Origin: ZAX-1 sp046533095
GTDB taxonomy: Bacteria; Bacillota; Clostridia; Lachnospirales; Lachnospiraceae
DNA: 64,000 nt
NCBI GenBank assembly: GCA_046533095.1
Contig: JAJQRA010000038.1
Coordinates: 124,001 to 188,000 of the forward strand
Direction of reading: 5' to 3'
The notes under the pieces were generated by a model, which was given only the letters and a program-made list of their open reading frames with translations, was not told the DNA's origin and did not search any database. Both the position numbers and the translations under genes were made by a program. Below are positions 35,856 to 44,925 of this stretch, piece by piece; position 1 is the first letter of the stretch, and every line of letters begins with the position of its first letter.

Positions 35856-36851
35856 ATGCAAAGAATATTAAACAATCCGGATGATATCGTAGATGAGATG
35901 CTAAAAGGCTTTTTAAAAGCCCACAGCGACATCGTAGAAGCTACAGAAAATCCACGTGTAGTAAAAGCTGTAAATTTAGTGGAAGGAAAAGTTGGTGTAG
36001 TAACAGGCGGAGGATCCGGGCATAAGCCGGCCTTTGTCGGATACGTAGGTGAAAATCTATGTGATGCGGCCGCAGTAGGAGAAATTTGTTCCTCGCCGAC
36101 AGCCGTGGCGTTTTTAGATGCGTTTAAAGTGGCAGATAGAGGGCAAGGGGTTGCATGTTTGTATGGAAATTATTCAGGCGATAACATGAACGTGAAAATG
36201 GCTGTTAAGATGGCGAAGAAAGCCGGCATTACGGTCAAAACGGTTGTTGCAAATGATGACGTTGCTTCTGCACCAAAAGATCAGCCTGAGAAGAGAAGAG
36301 GCGTAGCTGGGGAAATTTTGATGTGGAAAGCCGGTGGTGCGAAAGCTGCCCTAGGAGGAAGCCTAGATGAAGTAATTGCTGTTGCCCTAAAAGCGATAGA
36401 GCATACAAGGAGCGTCGGTATCGGTCTTACACCATGCACATTGCCTGCAGTAGGACACCCTAATTTTGAGATAAAGCCCGAAACGATGGAAGTAGGAATA
36501 GGGCATCATGGTGAGCCCGGAATTGAAGTGTGCCCACTTGAAAGCGCAGCGCAGATGGCAAAAAGAATGGTAGATGTTGTCTTGCCGGATTATCCATTTG
36601 TGGCAGGTGATGAGGTAGTCGTTCTTGTATCAGGACTTGGTGCAACTCCGGTGATGGAACTATACGTCCTATATGATGAAATAGATAAGGTACTGAAAGA
36701 GAAAAGCATCACCGTACATAAAGCATACGTGGGCAATTATTTTACATCCTTAGAGATGATGGGTGCAACCCTTACGGTTATGAAGCTGGATGATGAACTA
36801 AAATCACTGATAGACATGCCGGCATATAGCATGGGCCTAAAGCAAAAATAG
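35856..36851 (+). CDS. dhaK: dihydroxyacetone kinase-type subunit DhaK
   Basis: 331 aa, normal length. Substrate-binding subunit that holds short ketoses as a covalent hemiaminal on a histidine (GIGHHGEPG). Other landmarks: GGGSGHKPAFVGYVGE and NYSGDNMNVKMA with the catalytic Asp. It works with DhaL (next gene). No dhaM (PTS phosphodonor) is seen. Together with the SDR and Rbs-type importer it could phosphorylate erythrulose-like tetruloses rather than dihydroxyacetone. GAGGAGG lies about 11 bases before ATG. Confidence 0.92.
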   Translation: MQRILNNPDDIVDEMLKGFLKAHSDIVEATENPRVVKAVNLVEGKVGVVTGGGSGHKPAFVGYVGENLCDAAAVGEICSSPTAVAFLDAFKVADRGQGVACLYGNYSGDNMNVKMAVKMAKKAGITVKTVVANDDVASAPKDQPEKRRGVAGEILMWKAGGAKAALGGSLDEVIAVALKAIEHTRSVGIGLTPCTLPAVGHPNFEIKPETMEVGIGHHGEPGIEVCPLESAAQMAKRMVDVVLPDYPFVAGDEVVVLVSGLGATPVMELYVLYDEIDKVLKEKSITVHKAYVGNYFTSLEMMGATLTVMKLDDELKSLIDMPAYSMGLKQK

Positions 36852-36970
36852 CATTTAAAAATGCAGATGGATATAAAAGTAGCATTTAAAAAATACAGAA
36901 TGGATATAATGGCAGCATTTAAAAATTCGAGGTGGATAGAATGGCGGCATTTAAAAATTCAGATGGAAAA
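36851..36970 (+). repeat. tandem repeat of the dhaL start region, four copies of about 32 bp
   Basis: The core gcatttaaaaa recurs at 36851, 36882, 36914 and 36947 (spacings 31, 32, 33). Each is followed by a cagatgg/agaatgg-like segment. The fourth copy is the actual beginning of dhaL; the first begins at the last base of the dhaK stop codon. The three upstream copies also contain ATG-like and ribosome-site-like sequence, so they could influence initiation. Confidence 0.88.
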
Positions 36971-37579
36971 GCGATATTACTTAAGATGGTAAAGGCAATT
37001 CAAGATAATAAGGCATATTTAGGAGATGTTGACGGTCTTATTGGAGATGGTGACCATGGTATGAATATGAATAAAGGTTTTACTGTATTTGAGAGTAGAT
37101 TTAAAGATGCAGATATTTCATTTACCAAAGGGTTAGACGAACTAGGTACAATTCTTTTAAACGAAATAGGAGGCTCTATGGGGCCAATTTATGGAACGGT
37201 TTTCATGGATATGGCAGAAGCGGGTGAAGACTTAGAAACAATATCATTGGAAAATTTTAAAAATATGTTAAGCGCAGGTTTAAAAGGACTGCAAGGAATT
37301 GTAGAGGCAAAGGTAGGAGATAAAACCTTAGTTGATACACTTTCGCCCGCAGTGGCGAGCTTGCAGGACTCTACGAAAAACGATGTGGATATGAAGAGTG
37401 CGCTGGAAGAGATGAGGGTAGCGGCAGAACAAGGAAGAGATTCTACAAAAGATATGATAGCCAAATTCGGACGCTCCAGTAGGCTTGGCGAGCGTTCAAG
37501 AGGGGTACTTGACGCAGGGGCAACATCGTGTTGCATCATCTTAAGTGCTATGGCAGATGGAATAGAAGGACTATTGTAG
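36941..37579 (+). CDS. dhaL: dihydroxyacetone kinase-type subunit DhaL
   Basis: 212 aa from ATG 36941, with GAGG eight bases upstream; a GTG at 36932 is less likely. Nucleotide-binding subunit: Mg-ADP site GLIGDGDHGMNMNKG, then GGSMGPIYGT and the C-terminal FGRSSRLGERSRGVLDAGATS. It transfers phosphate to the ketose bound by DhaK. Last gene of the 31273-37579 operon. Without DhaM in view, the phosphate donor (ATP directly or a PTS protein encoded elsewhere) is open. Confidence 0.92.
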   Translation: MAAFKNSDGKAILLKMVKAIQDNKAYLGDVDGLIGDGDHGMNMNKGFTVFESRFKDADISFTKGLDELGTILLNEIGGSMGPIYGTVFMDMAEAGEDLETISLENFKNMLSAGLKGLQGIVEAKVGDKTLVDTLSPAVASLQDSTKNDVDMKSALEEMRVAAEQGRDSTKDMIAKFGRSSRLGERSRGVLDAGATSCCIILSAMADGIEGLL

Positions 37580-37706
37580 CAGTATGTAAATTAAAAACTA
37601 GGATAATGAAATATTTAAACAAAAAGACAATAGCAGATCGAAACACTGAAGATAGTATCGAAATAGCTGAGCTTAATCACTTATGTTCGTTGTTTACAGG
37701 GTCTAA

Positions 37707-37793
37707 AACAACCCCTCAATCAAAGGAGGGGTTGTTGCTCTGCCTAAGTTTTGCTATCTACCATGTGTAGCCAAAACCTCCTACCCATGGAGG
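37707..37793. other. two strong hairpins in the spacer between dhaL and iolR
   Basis: Hairpin 1: arms 37707-37717 (AACAACCCCTC) and 37726-37736, an 11-bp perfect stem. Hairpin 2: CCTCC 37777-37781 / GGAGG 37789-37793 within a longer ACCTCC...GGAGG setting. Neither is followed directly by a T-run, although T-rich sequence occurs at 37831-37839. They separate convergent genes and may terminate both. A remnant of a structured transposon end or a small RNA is also possible. Confidence 0.5.
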
Positions 37794-37837
37794 AATGTGG
37801 TCTCTTTCTTTATACCGCTTGCGAATCGTCGTGTTTT

Positions 37838-38593
37838 TTAATCAATAATCATCTTGACATTATTTGCAGTTAATACTTCAAGAATATCATCCGGGGGAAG
37901 CTCATCAGAAATAATGGCATTCAATTCCGGCAGGTGGCAAAAGGTCAATAAAGAATTTACATTATATTTTGTATGGTCTACCAATAAATAGCGCAAGGTA
38001 CTTCGCTCAATTGCCATGCGCTTGATGCAAGTTTCGTCAGGTGAAAAATTGGTGGCGCCGGATATGGAAATGCCGGTTGATGCCATAAAAGCTTTGGTGA
38101 TATTATAGGTTTTTAAAATGTCGGTAGCACTGATGCCGGTAAAAGACAACGTTTTTCTTCGCAATGTACCGGACAGCGTGATGATATTGAGGTTTTCGTA
38201 AGGTGCAGCCGCTATGATTGCCGGTAAATTGTTCGTTAAAATAGTAACATTTTTATGTTTGATAGAAGGGATGATAGGGGATATGGTAGTACCTGAGTCT
38301 AAAAAAATAATATCTCCATCTTCAATGAAACGAGAAGCTTTTTCGGCAATTTTCTGCTTGATTTTTGCATTGCGAATAGTTCGCTCTTCAAAAGAGAGAA
38401 TCTCTTTCTTAATGGCAGTGTCGATTGTGACACCGCCATAGGTTTTCTTAATATTTGTCGACTCTACTATTTGCTCAATATCTCTGCGTACCGTATTTTT
38501 AGATACATGAAAGATTTCGCAGAGTTCGTCTAATGTTACAGTTTGTTTCTCATAGATGTAATTTTCCATATACATTAGTCGTTCTGATCGCAT
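37838..38593 (-). CDS. iolR: DeoR-family regulator of inositol catabolism, IolR-like
   Basis: 251 aa from the ATG at 38593, where AAAGGAG sits six bases upstream on the minus strand; a longer frame to 38689 overlaps iolA and is unlikely. The N-terminal winged helix (TVTLDELCEIFHVSKNTVRRD, followed by KTYGGVT) closely resembles B. subtilis IolR. The C-terminal DeoRC sensor has FLDSGTT and LTNNLPAI. It is expected to repress the iol genes and be released by a phosphorylated inositol intermediate (2-deoxy-5-keto-gluconate-6-P in B. subtilis). It is cotranscribed downstream of iolA. Confidence 0.88.
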   Translation of the reverse strand: MRSERLMYMENYIYEKQTVTLDELCEIFHVSKNTVRRDIEQIVESTNIKKTYGGVTIDTAIKKEILSFEERTIRNAKIKQKIAEKASRFIEDGDIIFLDSGTTISPIIPSIKHKNVTILTNNLPAIIAAAPYENLNIITLSGTLRRKTLSFTGISATDILKTYNITKAFMASTGISISGATNFSPDETCIKRMAIERSTLRYLLVDHTKYNVNSLLTFCHLPELNAIISDELPPDDILEVLTANNVKMIID

Positions 38594-38675
38594 AATAAAC
38601 TCCTTTGTCCATGTAACCCCCTGCTCATGCAAGAAGAAACTGTAAAACGAGAGGCAACTATTTATAGGTGGATAT

Positions 38676-40190
38676 TTAGATGGTGCCATCCCAAGTATCT
38701 ACTGCTTTTACCTTTGCTTCTTCTTCGTCAAACCAACGTGTTGTAACCACTTTAGACTCCGTATAGAAACGATAGCCGTCTTTTCCAAGGCAATGCTGAT
38801 CTCCAAAGAAGGATTTTTTGTGGCCGTTAAATGGAAATACACCCAAGGGTACAGGAATCCCTACATTGATGCCAACCATACCGCCGTCTGTATGACGGAC
38901 AAATTCTCTGGCATAATGGCCGTTCTGTGTAAAGATGACAGAGCCATTTGCAAATGGATTTGCATTGGCTAGCAAAAGGCCTTCTTCAAACGTTTTTACC
39001 CGCTTGATACAAAGGACAGGACCAAAGATTTCCATGTCGCCAATATGCATGCCCGGTTTTACGTGATCGAAAATAGTAGGTCCAATGTAGAAGCCATTTT
39101 CAAAGCCTGCCGGTACGTTCGGGTTACGGCCATCTAATAGAAGCTTTCCACCTTCTTTTATTCCTTGTTCAATCCATTTTAACACAGATTCTTGATGATT
39201 TCCATTAATAACTGGTCCTAAATCCGTTTTTTTATCATAGGCGGGACCAATTTTAAGCGCCTTTGCTTTTTCAACGATCGATGCCGCCAATTTATCGGCA
39301 ATACTTTCTTGAACAACAATGACAGGAAGAGCCATACAGCGTTCTCCGGCACAGCCAAAAGCTGCATTGACAATACCGGCGGCAGTTCTTTCGATGGGAC
39401 TATCCTCTAGTACAAGTGCATGGTTCTTTGCTTCACAAAGAGCTTGCACCCTTTTCCCATTTGCTGCTGCCGTAGAATAAATATGTAGCCCTATTTTGGT
39501 AGAACCAACAAAAGAAACGCCCTTAATATCTTCGTGATTTAAGAAAATCTCAGCCTCAGTCCTAGAACAAGTAACAATATTTAGTACACCATCCGGAAGT
39601 CCTGCCTCTGTATAGAGTGCGGCGATACGAAGAGATGTCTGTGGTGTAAAGGTTGCGGCTTTTATTACAATTGTATTTCCGCAGGCAATGCAGATAGGTG
39701 CCATCCAACCCATGGGAATCATTGCCGGGAAATTAAAAGGAACAATTCCGGCAAATACACCAAGAGGCTCGCGGTATAGTACGGTATCAAATCCAGTAGA
39801 CGCCTCCATAAGGCTCTCACCCTGCATAAGGGATGGGGCGGCAATCGCCTGTTCGGTACCTTCTAACGCTTTTAAGATATCCCCGTTGGCTTCGGTCCAA
39901 GACTTTCCGTTTTCAAGGCAGACCAATTGCGTAAGCTCGTCCATATGCTCTAGAAGTAAATCGCGCAATTTATAAAGGATCTTCACCCTCTTTACGACAG
40001 GTGTGGCAGACCATGCCGGATATGCCGCCTTAGCCGCTGCGATGGCTGTGTTTACCTCGTCCTTTGTACAGCATGGCACCTTTGCAATTATAGCACCGGT
40101 GCTAGGATTATAGGCATCTAAATAGTTCGTTGTATTTGAGTCTTTAAATGCTCCGTTTACATAGTATTGTAACTTCTTAATTTCACCCAT
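38676..40190 (-). CDS. iolA: methylmalonate-semialdehyde dehydrogenase (malonate-semialdehyde, CoA-acylating)
   Basis: 504 aa, full length aldehyde dehydrogenase of the MmsA/IolA branch. N-terminal YYVNGAFKDS, general NAD-site GNTIVIKAATFTPQTS, FVGSTKIG, and catalytic Cys near 285 in GCAGERCMALPV. C-terminal GVFPFNGHKKSFFGD is diagnostic. It converts malonate semialdehyde (last step of inositol breakdown) to acetyl-CoA. It diverges from iolC and is followed by iolR. Good ribosome site (AAGGAGAGG) before ATG 40190. Confidence 0.95.
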   Translation of the reverse strand: MGEIKKLQYYVNGAFKDSNTTNYLDAYNPSTGAIIAKVPCCTKDEVNTAIAAAKAAYPAWSATPVVKRVKILYKLRDLLLEHMDELTQLVCLENGKSWTEANGDILKALEGTEQAIAAPSLMQGESLMEASTGFDTVLYREPLGVFAGIVPFNFPAMIPMGWMAPICIACGNTIVIKAATFTPQTSLRIAALYTEAGLPDGVLNIVTCSRTEAEIFLNHEDIKGVSFVGSTKIGLHIYSTAAANGKRVQALCEAKNHALVLEDSPIERTAAGIVNAAFGCAGERCMALPVIVVQESIADKLAASIVEKAKALKIGPAYDKKTDLGPVINGNHQESVLKWIEQGIKEGGKLLLDGRNPNVPAGFENGFYIGPTIFDHVKPGMHIGDMEIFGPVLCIKRVKTFEEGLLLANANPFANGSVIFTQNGHYAREFVRHTDGGMVGINVGIPVPLGVFPFNGHKKSFFGDQHCLGKDGYRFYTESKVVTTRWFDEEEAKVKAVDTWDGTI

Positions 40191-40225
40191 TATTCTTTAC
40201 CTCTCCTTCTAAAAATCACACAATA

Positions 40226-40305
40226 GCATATTGATGTCATAAACGGCATACTGATGTCATAAACGGCATACTGATATCATAAACAGCATACGGATTGCAT
40301 AAACA
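40226..40305. repeat. 20-bp tandem repeat in the iolA leader/promoter, four copies
   Basis: Units begin at 40226, 40246, 40266 and 40286 with consensus gcatactgatgtcataaacg. Copies 1-3 are nearly identical and copy 4 diverged. Located 36-115 bp upstream of the iolA start codon. A 20-bp period is close to two helical turns, so a protein binding each unit would sit on one face of the DNA. Confidence 0.92.
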
Positions 40306-40456
40306 TTATGAGTATATAATTGTAATATTATGAGCACATCTTATCACTATAAGATAGAAAATGCAATATTTTTTTGAAATATCATTACATTATAGCGATG
40401 CTGTACAAAAAAATATAAATAATTAGTGAAATATAACCAAATCGTCAAAAACACTG

Positions 40457-40485
40457 TTGACTAAATACTCATATTATGTTAATGT
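40457..40485 (+). promoter_or_regulatory. possible iolC operon promoter
   Basis: TTGACT at 40457-40462, 17-bp spacer, TAATGT at 40480-40485. Good -35, weak -10. Would give a leader of about 205 nt before iolC. Confidence 0.35.
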
Positions 40486-40698
40486 ACACAAAAGATATAA
40501 CCAATATATAACCAATAAATACTAAAACAGGATCAAGAAACGTCAAAAAACAGCAAGATATATCAAAATGTATCAAAACATGACCAAAAACAGGGAAGAT
40601 AAAGTAAGAAAGTCTCGATTCAGTATCCGCGTAATGTTACGGAACCATGACCCAAGTATACGAATCCAGAATAGCTTAAAGGATGAGAGGTAGACAGT

Positions 40699-41715
40699 AT
40701 GAACGTAATAAAATTAGATAATTCCAGACCGATGGACTTGATTCTATTAGGAAGAGTGACAATTGATTTTAACCCCGTGGATTATTTTCATACACTGGCA
40801 GAATCGACAACATTTAGGAAGTACGTGGGAGGGTCTCCGGCTAATATAGCAATAGGGCTTAGCAGGCATGGATTAAAAACGGGTTTTTTTGGAAGAGTAT
40901 CAGCAGATCAATTTGGTGATTTTGTGGTTGATTTTTTTAAAAAAGAGGGAGTGGATACTTCTAGGATCGTAAGATGCACCCAAGGGGAAAAACTAGGGCT
41001 GACGTTCACGGAAATCCTATCCCCTACGCAGAGCAGTATTCTCATGTATCGAAACCAAATTGCAGACTTACAGCTTTCTGTAGAGGATATTGATGAAGGT
41101 TATATTAAAAATGCGAAAGGGATCTTGATTTCCGGAACTGCTTTGGCAGAGAGCCCATCAAGGGAAGCCGCCTTAAAGGCAATGATGTTGGCAAAAAGAA
41201 ATAACACGATCATTATTTTTGATATTGATTATAGGGAATATAATTGGAAAAATAAGGATGAACTTTCCATCTATTATTCTATAGTAGCGAAAAATGCAGA
41301 CATCATTATGGGCTCTAGAGAAGAATTTGACTTAACAGAGAAATTGATTCAGCTAGGAAGAACAGACGAGGAAACGGCGGAGTTTTGGTGCAATGAAATG
41401 GCAAAGATTGTAGTGATTAAGCATGGGAAAGAAGGTTCTACCGCCTATACGGAAGATGGAAACAAGTATAGCGTCAAACCATTCCCGGTAAAAGCGCTAA
41501 AGTCTTTTGGTGGCGGAGATGGATATGGTGCTGGCTTTTTGTATGGCATCTATCATGACTGGGATATTCTTGACTGCTTGGAATTTGGCAGTGCTGAAGC
41601 ATCCATGATGGTACGTAGCCATTCTTGTACGGAAGAACTTCCAAACCCACAGCAAGTAAGAGAGTTTATAGATGCCGTAAAGGCAGAACATGGGGTGATG
41701 GCAGTTAAGCTATAA
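40699..41715 (+). CDS. iolC: 5-dehydro-2-deoxygluconokinase
   Basis: 338-aa PfkB-family kinase phosphorylating 2-deoxy-5-keto-D-gluconate. Start of the fold: DLILLGRVTIDFNP, with GGSPANIAIGLSRHGLKTGFFGRV as the first PfkB signature. The second signature is SFGGGDGYGAGFLYGI, with the catalytic Asp kept but Gly for Ala in GAGD. First gene of the rightward iol operon. iolJ (the aldolase acting on its product) is not in the window. Confidence 0.92.
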   Translation: MNVIKLDNSRPMDLILLGRVTIDFNPVDYFHTLAESTTFRKYVGGSPANIAIGLSRHGLKTGFFGRVSADQFGDFVVDFFKKEGVDTSRIVRCTQGEKLGLTFTEILSPTQSSILMYRNQIADLQLSVEDIDEGYIKNAKGILISGTALAESPSREAALKAMMLAKRNNTIIIFDIDYREYNWKNKDELSIYYSIVAKNADIIMGSREEFDLTEKLIQLGRTDEETAEFWCNEMAKIVVIKHGKEGSTAYTEDGNKYSVKPFPVKALKSFGGGDGYGAGFLYGIYHDWDILDCLEFGSAEASMMVRSHSCTEELPNPQQVREFIDAVKAEHGVMAVKL

Positions 41716-41838
41716 GCAAAAACGAATAGGAATAAGTAATCATTGAGGAATAGAGCAAAATTGATGATGCATGAGGTACAATGGGATAGTTATAGCGGAA
41801 TGGCTACAACGGAATAGCTACAATACGGGAGGTTTAGT

Positions 41839-43764
41839 ATGGGATATAGGAAGATGACAACTGCACAGGCAATGGTAAAATTTTTAGACAATCAGTATGT
41901 GGAATTTGATGGAGAAGAAACAAAGTTTGTGAAAGGTATATTTACAATTTTCGGGCATGGGATTGCAGTGGGATTAGGGCAGGCATTAGATGAAGACCCG
42001 GGATCGTTAACAATTTATCAAGGAAGAAATGAGCAAGGGATGTGCCATGTGGCTACCGCTTTTGCAAAACAGCATAATCGTAGGGAAATTATTCCTTGTG
42101 CCTCGTCCATTGGACCGGGAGCCGCAAATATGGTAACTGCTTGTGCTACGGCTACCGTAAATAATATTCCACTCCTTGTATTTCCGGCAGATACGTTTGC
42201 CTCCAGACAGCCGGATCCGGTTTTACAACAGCTAGAACAAAGTCAAAGCTTGGCGGTTACAACCAATGATGCATTTAAACCGGTGTGTAAATATTGGGAT
42301 CGTATTACACGCCCGGAACATATTATGAGCGCTTTGATTCATGGAATGCGTGTCCTTACAGATCCTGCAGAAACAGGGGCGGTATGTATTTCCCTTTGCC
42401 AAGATGTAGAGGGGGAAGCCTATGAATATCCGGATTATTTTTTCCAGAAGAGAGTACATAGAATTACAAGGCCGGCTGCGGTAAAGGAAGAAATTGATGA
42501 TGTAGCAGCAGTTCTTATGAAAGCAAAGAAACCTCTTGTGATTGTGGGAGGCGGGGTGAAATATTCAAATGCCGGGCAGAGTGTAGAAAGGTTCTGCGAG
42601 GAATTTCGGATTCCATTTGGAGAAACGCAAGCAGGTAAAAGTGCATGTATTTCCAGCCATCCTTATTGTTTAGGTGGGATCGGAGTTACCGGAACTTTGG
42701 CCGCTAATCTAATTGCTGAAAAGGCAGATGTTATTTTGGCAATCGGCTCAAGGCTTTCGGATTTTACCACCGGTTCTAAACGCCAGTTTAAAAATGAAAA
42801 TGTAAAAATAATCAGCATCAACAACAATCGTTTTCATGCATATAAAATGGACGCAGTAAAAGCAGTTGGAGATGCGAAAGTTACCCTAGAGGCTATTGCG
42901 GAAACATTGCGAAAGGGCAATTACAGATCAGCTTACCAAAATGAGATCAAAGAGGTCAAGTCACTTTGGAAGCAAGAAATGCAACGCTTGACACAGTATG
43001 TTTATGATGATGCGTTTGAACCTAATATAAAAGAGAGGGATTCTCGTACCATTCCGGAATTTGTTGCATTAACAGGAGGAATGATTACACAAACGGCAGC
43101 AATTTGCCTTGTCAGAAAACAGATTCCAAGCAATGCAAATATTATTACAGCCGGAGGAAGCCTGCCAAGCTGTCTGCAAAGAATTTGGACAACAGACGAA
43201 CGCAATGGGTATCATGCCGAATATGGCTATTCTTGCATGGGATATGAAGTTGCGGCAGCTCTTGGTGTAAAAATGGCTCAGCCGGAAAAGGAAGTCTACG
43301 CGTTTGTGGGGGATGCCAGTTTTCAAATGTTGCACAGCGAAATCATGACTGCAATGCAGGAAAAATTAAAAATCAATATCTTAGTTTTTGATAATTGTGG
43401 ATTTGGCTGCATCAATAATTTGGAAATGACCCACGGAATGGGGAGCTTGGCTACGGAATTTCGTTACCGAGATGGAAATAAGCCACAAGGGGAATTAATT
43501 CCGGTGGACTATGCAAAAGTTGGAGAAGGATACGGATTAAAGACCTATACAGCCAAAACTTTGATAGAATTAGAGACGGCATTAGAGGACACGAAGAAAC
43601 AGAAGATTGCAACACTCATCGATGTAAAAGTGCTTCCTAAAACCATGACAGACGGCTATAAATCATGGTGGAATGTAGGGATTGCGGAAGTATCGCAAAG
43701 TGAAGATGGGCAAGAGGCTTTAAAAGAAGTGATGAGAGAAAGAGCAGAGGCTAGGAAATACTAA
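41839..43764 (+). CDS. iolD: 3D-(3,5/4)-trihydroxycyclohexane-1,2-dione hydrolase
   Basis: 641 aa ThDP-dependent ring-opening enzyme, normal IolD length. Starts with MTTAQAMVKFLDNQYV. N-terminal catalytic Glu region FGHGIAVGLGQAL; PADTFASRQPDPVLQQLEQ is a family hallmark. The ThDP site is FVGDASFQMLHSEI followed by VFDNCGFGCINNLE. GGGAGG precedes ATG. A 14-bp direct duplication (41796-41823) sits just upstream. Confidence 0.96.
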   Translation: MGYRKMTTAQAMVKFLDNQYVEFDGEETKFVKGIFTIFGHGIAVGLGQALDEDPGSLTIYQGRNEQGMCHVATAFAKQHNRREIIPCASSIGPGAANMVTACATATVNNIPLLVFPADTFASRQPDPVLQQLEQSQSLAVTTNDAFKPVCKYWDRITRPEHIMSALIHGMRVLTDPAETGAVCISLCQDVEGEAYEYPDYFFQKRVHRITRPAAVKEEIDDVAAVLMKAKKPLVIVGGGVKYSNAGQSVERFCEEFRIPFGETQAGKSACISSHPYCLGGIGVTGTLAANLIAEKADVILAIGSRLSDFTTGSKRQFKNENVKIISINNNRFHAYKMDAVKAVGDAKVTLEAIAETLRKGNYRSAYQNEIKEVKSLWKQEMQRLTQYVYDDAFEPNIKERDSRTIPEFVALTGGMITQTAAICLVRKQIPSNANIITAGGSLPSCLQRIWTTDERNGYHAEYGYSCMGYEVAAALGVKMAQPEKEVYAFVGDASFQMLHSEIMTAMQEKLKINILVFDNCGFGCINNLEMTHGMGSLATEFRYRDGNKPQGELIPVDYAKVGEGYGLKTYTAKTLIELETALEDTKKQKIATLIDVKVLPKTMTDGYKSWWNVGIAEVSQSEDGQEALKEVMRERAEARKY

Positions 43765-43798
43765 GGAGTAGAAGTAGGCAATAGCAAGGGCTGGAAAA

Positions 43799-43886
43799 CA
43801 GAAGATAGAAAGGGCAGAAGATAGAAAGCAGAAAGGGTCAGAAGATAGAAACAGATAAAGGTCAGAAGATAGAAACAGATAAAAGC
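43799..43886 (+). repeat. short tandem repeats between iolD and iolG
   Basis: The core cagaagatagaaa occurs at 43799, 43815, 43839 and 43863. The last two units are 24 bp long and nearly identical (cagaagatagaaacagataa). Purine-rich, non-coding, ends just before the iolG ribosome site. Confidence 0.88.
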
Positions 43887-43905
43887 TGGAAAGGGTGGGA
43901 AACGT

Positions 43906-44925
43906 ATGGGCAAGAACTTAAGGATTGGATTATTGGGAGCAGGGCGGATAGGAAAACTTCATGCTACGAACATTCAAAATAGGATAGATGGCGTAGAAAT
44001 TACGATGGTAGCGGATCCATTTATGAATGCGGCCATGCGCCAATGGAGCAAAGAGATCGGAATAGAGGTATGTACGGATAATACAGACGAGGTATTCACA
44101 AATGCGCAAGTAGATGCGGTATTTATCTGCTCTTCTACGGATACCCATGCAGATTTTATTGTCAAAGCAGCCAGAGCAGGAAAACACATTTTTTGTGAGA
44201 AGCCTATCCACACGGATATTGAGAAAATAAGGGAGGCTTTGGCTGTTGTTGCAGAAACAGGTGTGAAGTTGCAAGTGGGGTTTGTACGCCGGTTTGACCG
44301 AAGCCATAAGGCGGTGCAAGAGACGGTGGCATCGGGAATCCTTGGAAAACCTCATATTATCAAGGTGTGTTCAAGAGATCCAGAGGCACCACCTCTTGAT
44401 TATGTGAAAGTATCCGGAGGGATCTTTGTTGATATGATGGTACATGATTTTGATATGGCGCGTTTTCTTTCCGGAAGTGAAATAACGGAAGTTGCAGCAA
44501 TCGGAAGTTGCATGATTTGCCCTGACTTTGCAAAATATGGCGATGTAGATACGGCCATTGTAACGCTTAAGTTTGAAAATGGGGCTATCGGTGTCATTGA
44601 CAACAGTAGACAAGCGTCTTATGGCTATGACCAAAGGGTAGAAGTCCATTGTGAAAAAGGATGCGTTCAAGACGACAACCATTTACTGGATGCCGTCAAA
44701 ATCAGTACAGCAAAGAATGTGACAACCGCAAAACCAACTTGGTTTTTCCTAGAAAGATATAACGATGCATTTATTGCAGAAGTACAGGAGTTTGTAGATG
44801 CAGTGGTCAACGACAAAGAGGTTAGCGTAGGAGGCAAAGCGGGTATGATGTCTGTGATGGCTGCAATGGCGGCAAAGAAATCTCTGGATGAAAAGAGGCC
44901 GGTTCAATTATCGGAGCTGCTATGA
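43906..44925 (+). CDS. iolG: inositol 2-dehydrogenase
   Basis: 339-aa Gfo/Idh/MocA oxidoreductase. NAD motif GLLGAGRIGKLHA, catalytic Lys in CEKPIHTD, VGFVRRFD, and Asp/His dyad in FVDMMVHDFDMARFL. Oxidises myo-inositol to scyllo-inosose, the entry step. Position within the iol operon supports the name. It overlaps iolB by 4 nt (ATGA). Confidence 0.94.
   Translation: MGKNLRIGLLGAGRIGKLHATNIQNRIDGVEITMVADPFMNAAMRQWSKEIGIEVCTDNTDEVFTNAQVDAVFICSSTDTHADFIVKAARAGKHIFCEKPIHTDIEKIREALAVVAETGVKLQVGFVRRFDRSHKAVQETVASGILGKPHIIKVCSRDPEAPPLDYVKVSGGIFVDMMVHDFDMARFLSGSEITEVAAIGSCMICPDFAKYGDVDTAIVTLKFENGAIGVIDNSRQASYGYDQRVEVHCEKGCVQDDNHLLDAVKISTAKNVTTAKPTWFFLERYNDAFIAEVQEFVDAVVNDKEVSVGGKAGMMSVMAAMAAKKSLDEKRPVQLSELL

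Larger units (their letters stand above)
40191..40698. promoter_or_regulatory. divergent iolA/iolC control region
   Basis: 508 nt containing four 20-bp repeats next to iolA and a possible promoter toward iolC (both listed). The stretch 40500-40620 has loosely repeated tatcaaaa/accaaaaac motifs but no firm element. IolR operators are expected here; I cannot name them with certainty. Confidence 0.6.

Noticed and set aside
37528..37770. 80-aa plus-strand frame across the dhaL end and the hairpin region
   Set aside because: Overlaps dhaL in another frame, no ribosome site, no recognisable similarity.
38594..38689. N-terminal extension of IolR overlapping iolA
   Set aside because: ATG at 38593 has a proper AAAGGAG site and matches the family's usual start; the extension has no counterpart in IolR.
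40226..40305. CRISPR array
   Set aside because: Units are directly adjacent with no unique spacers and no cas genes; the same holds for all other arrays in the window.
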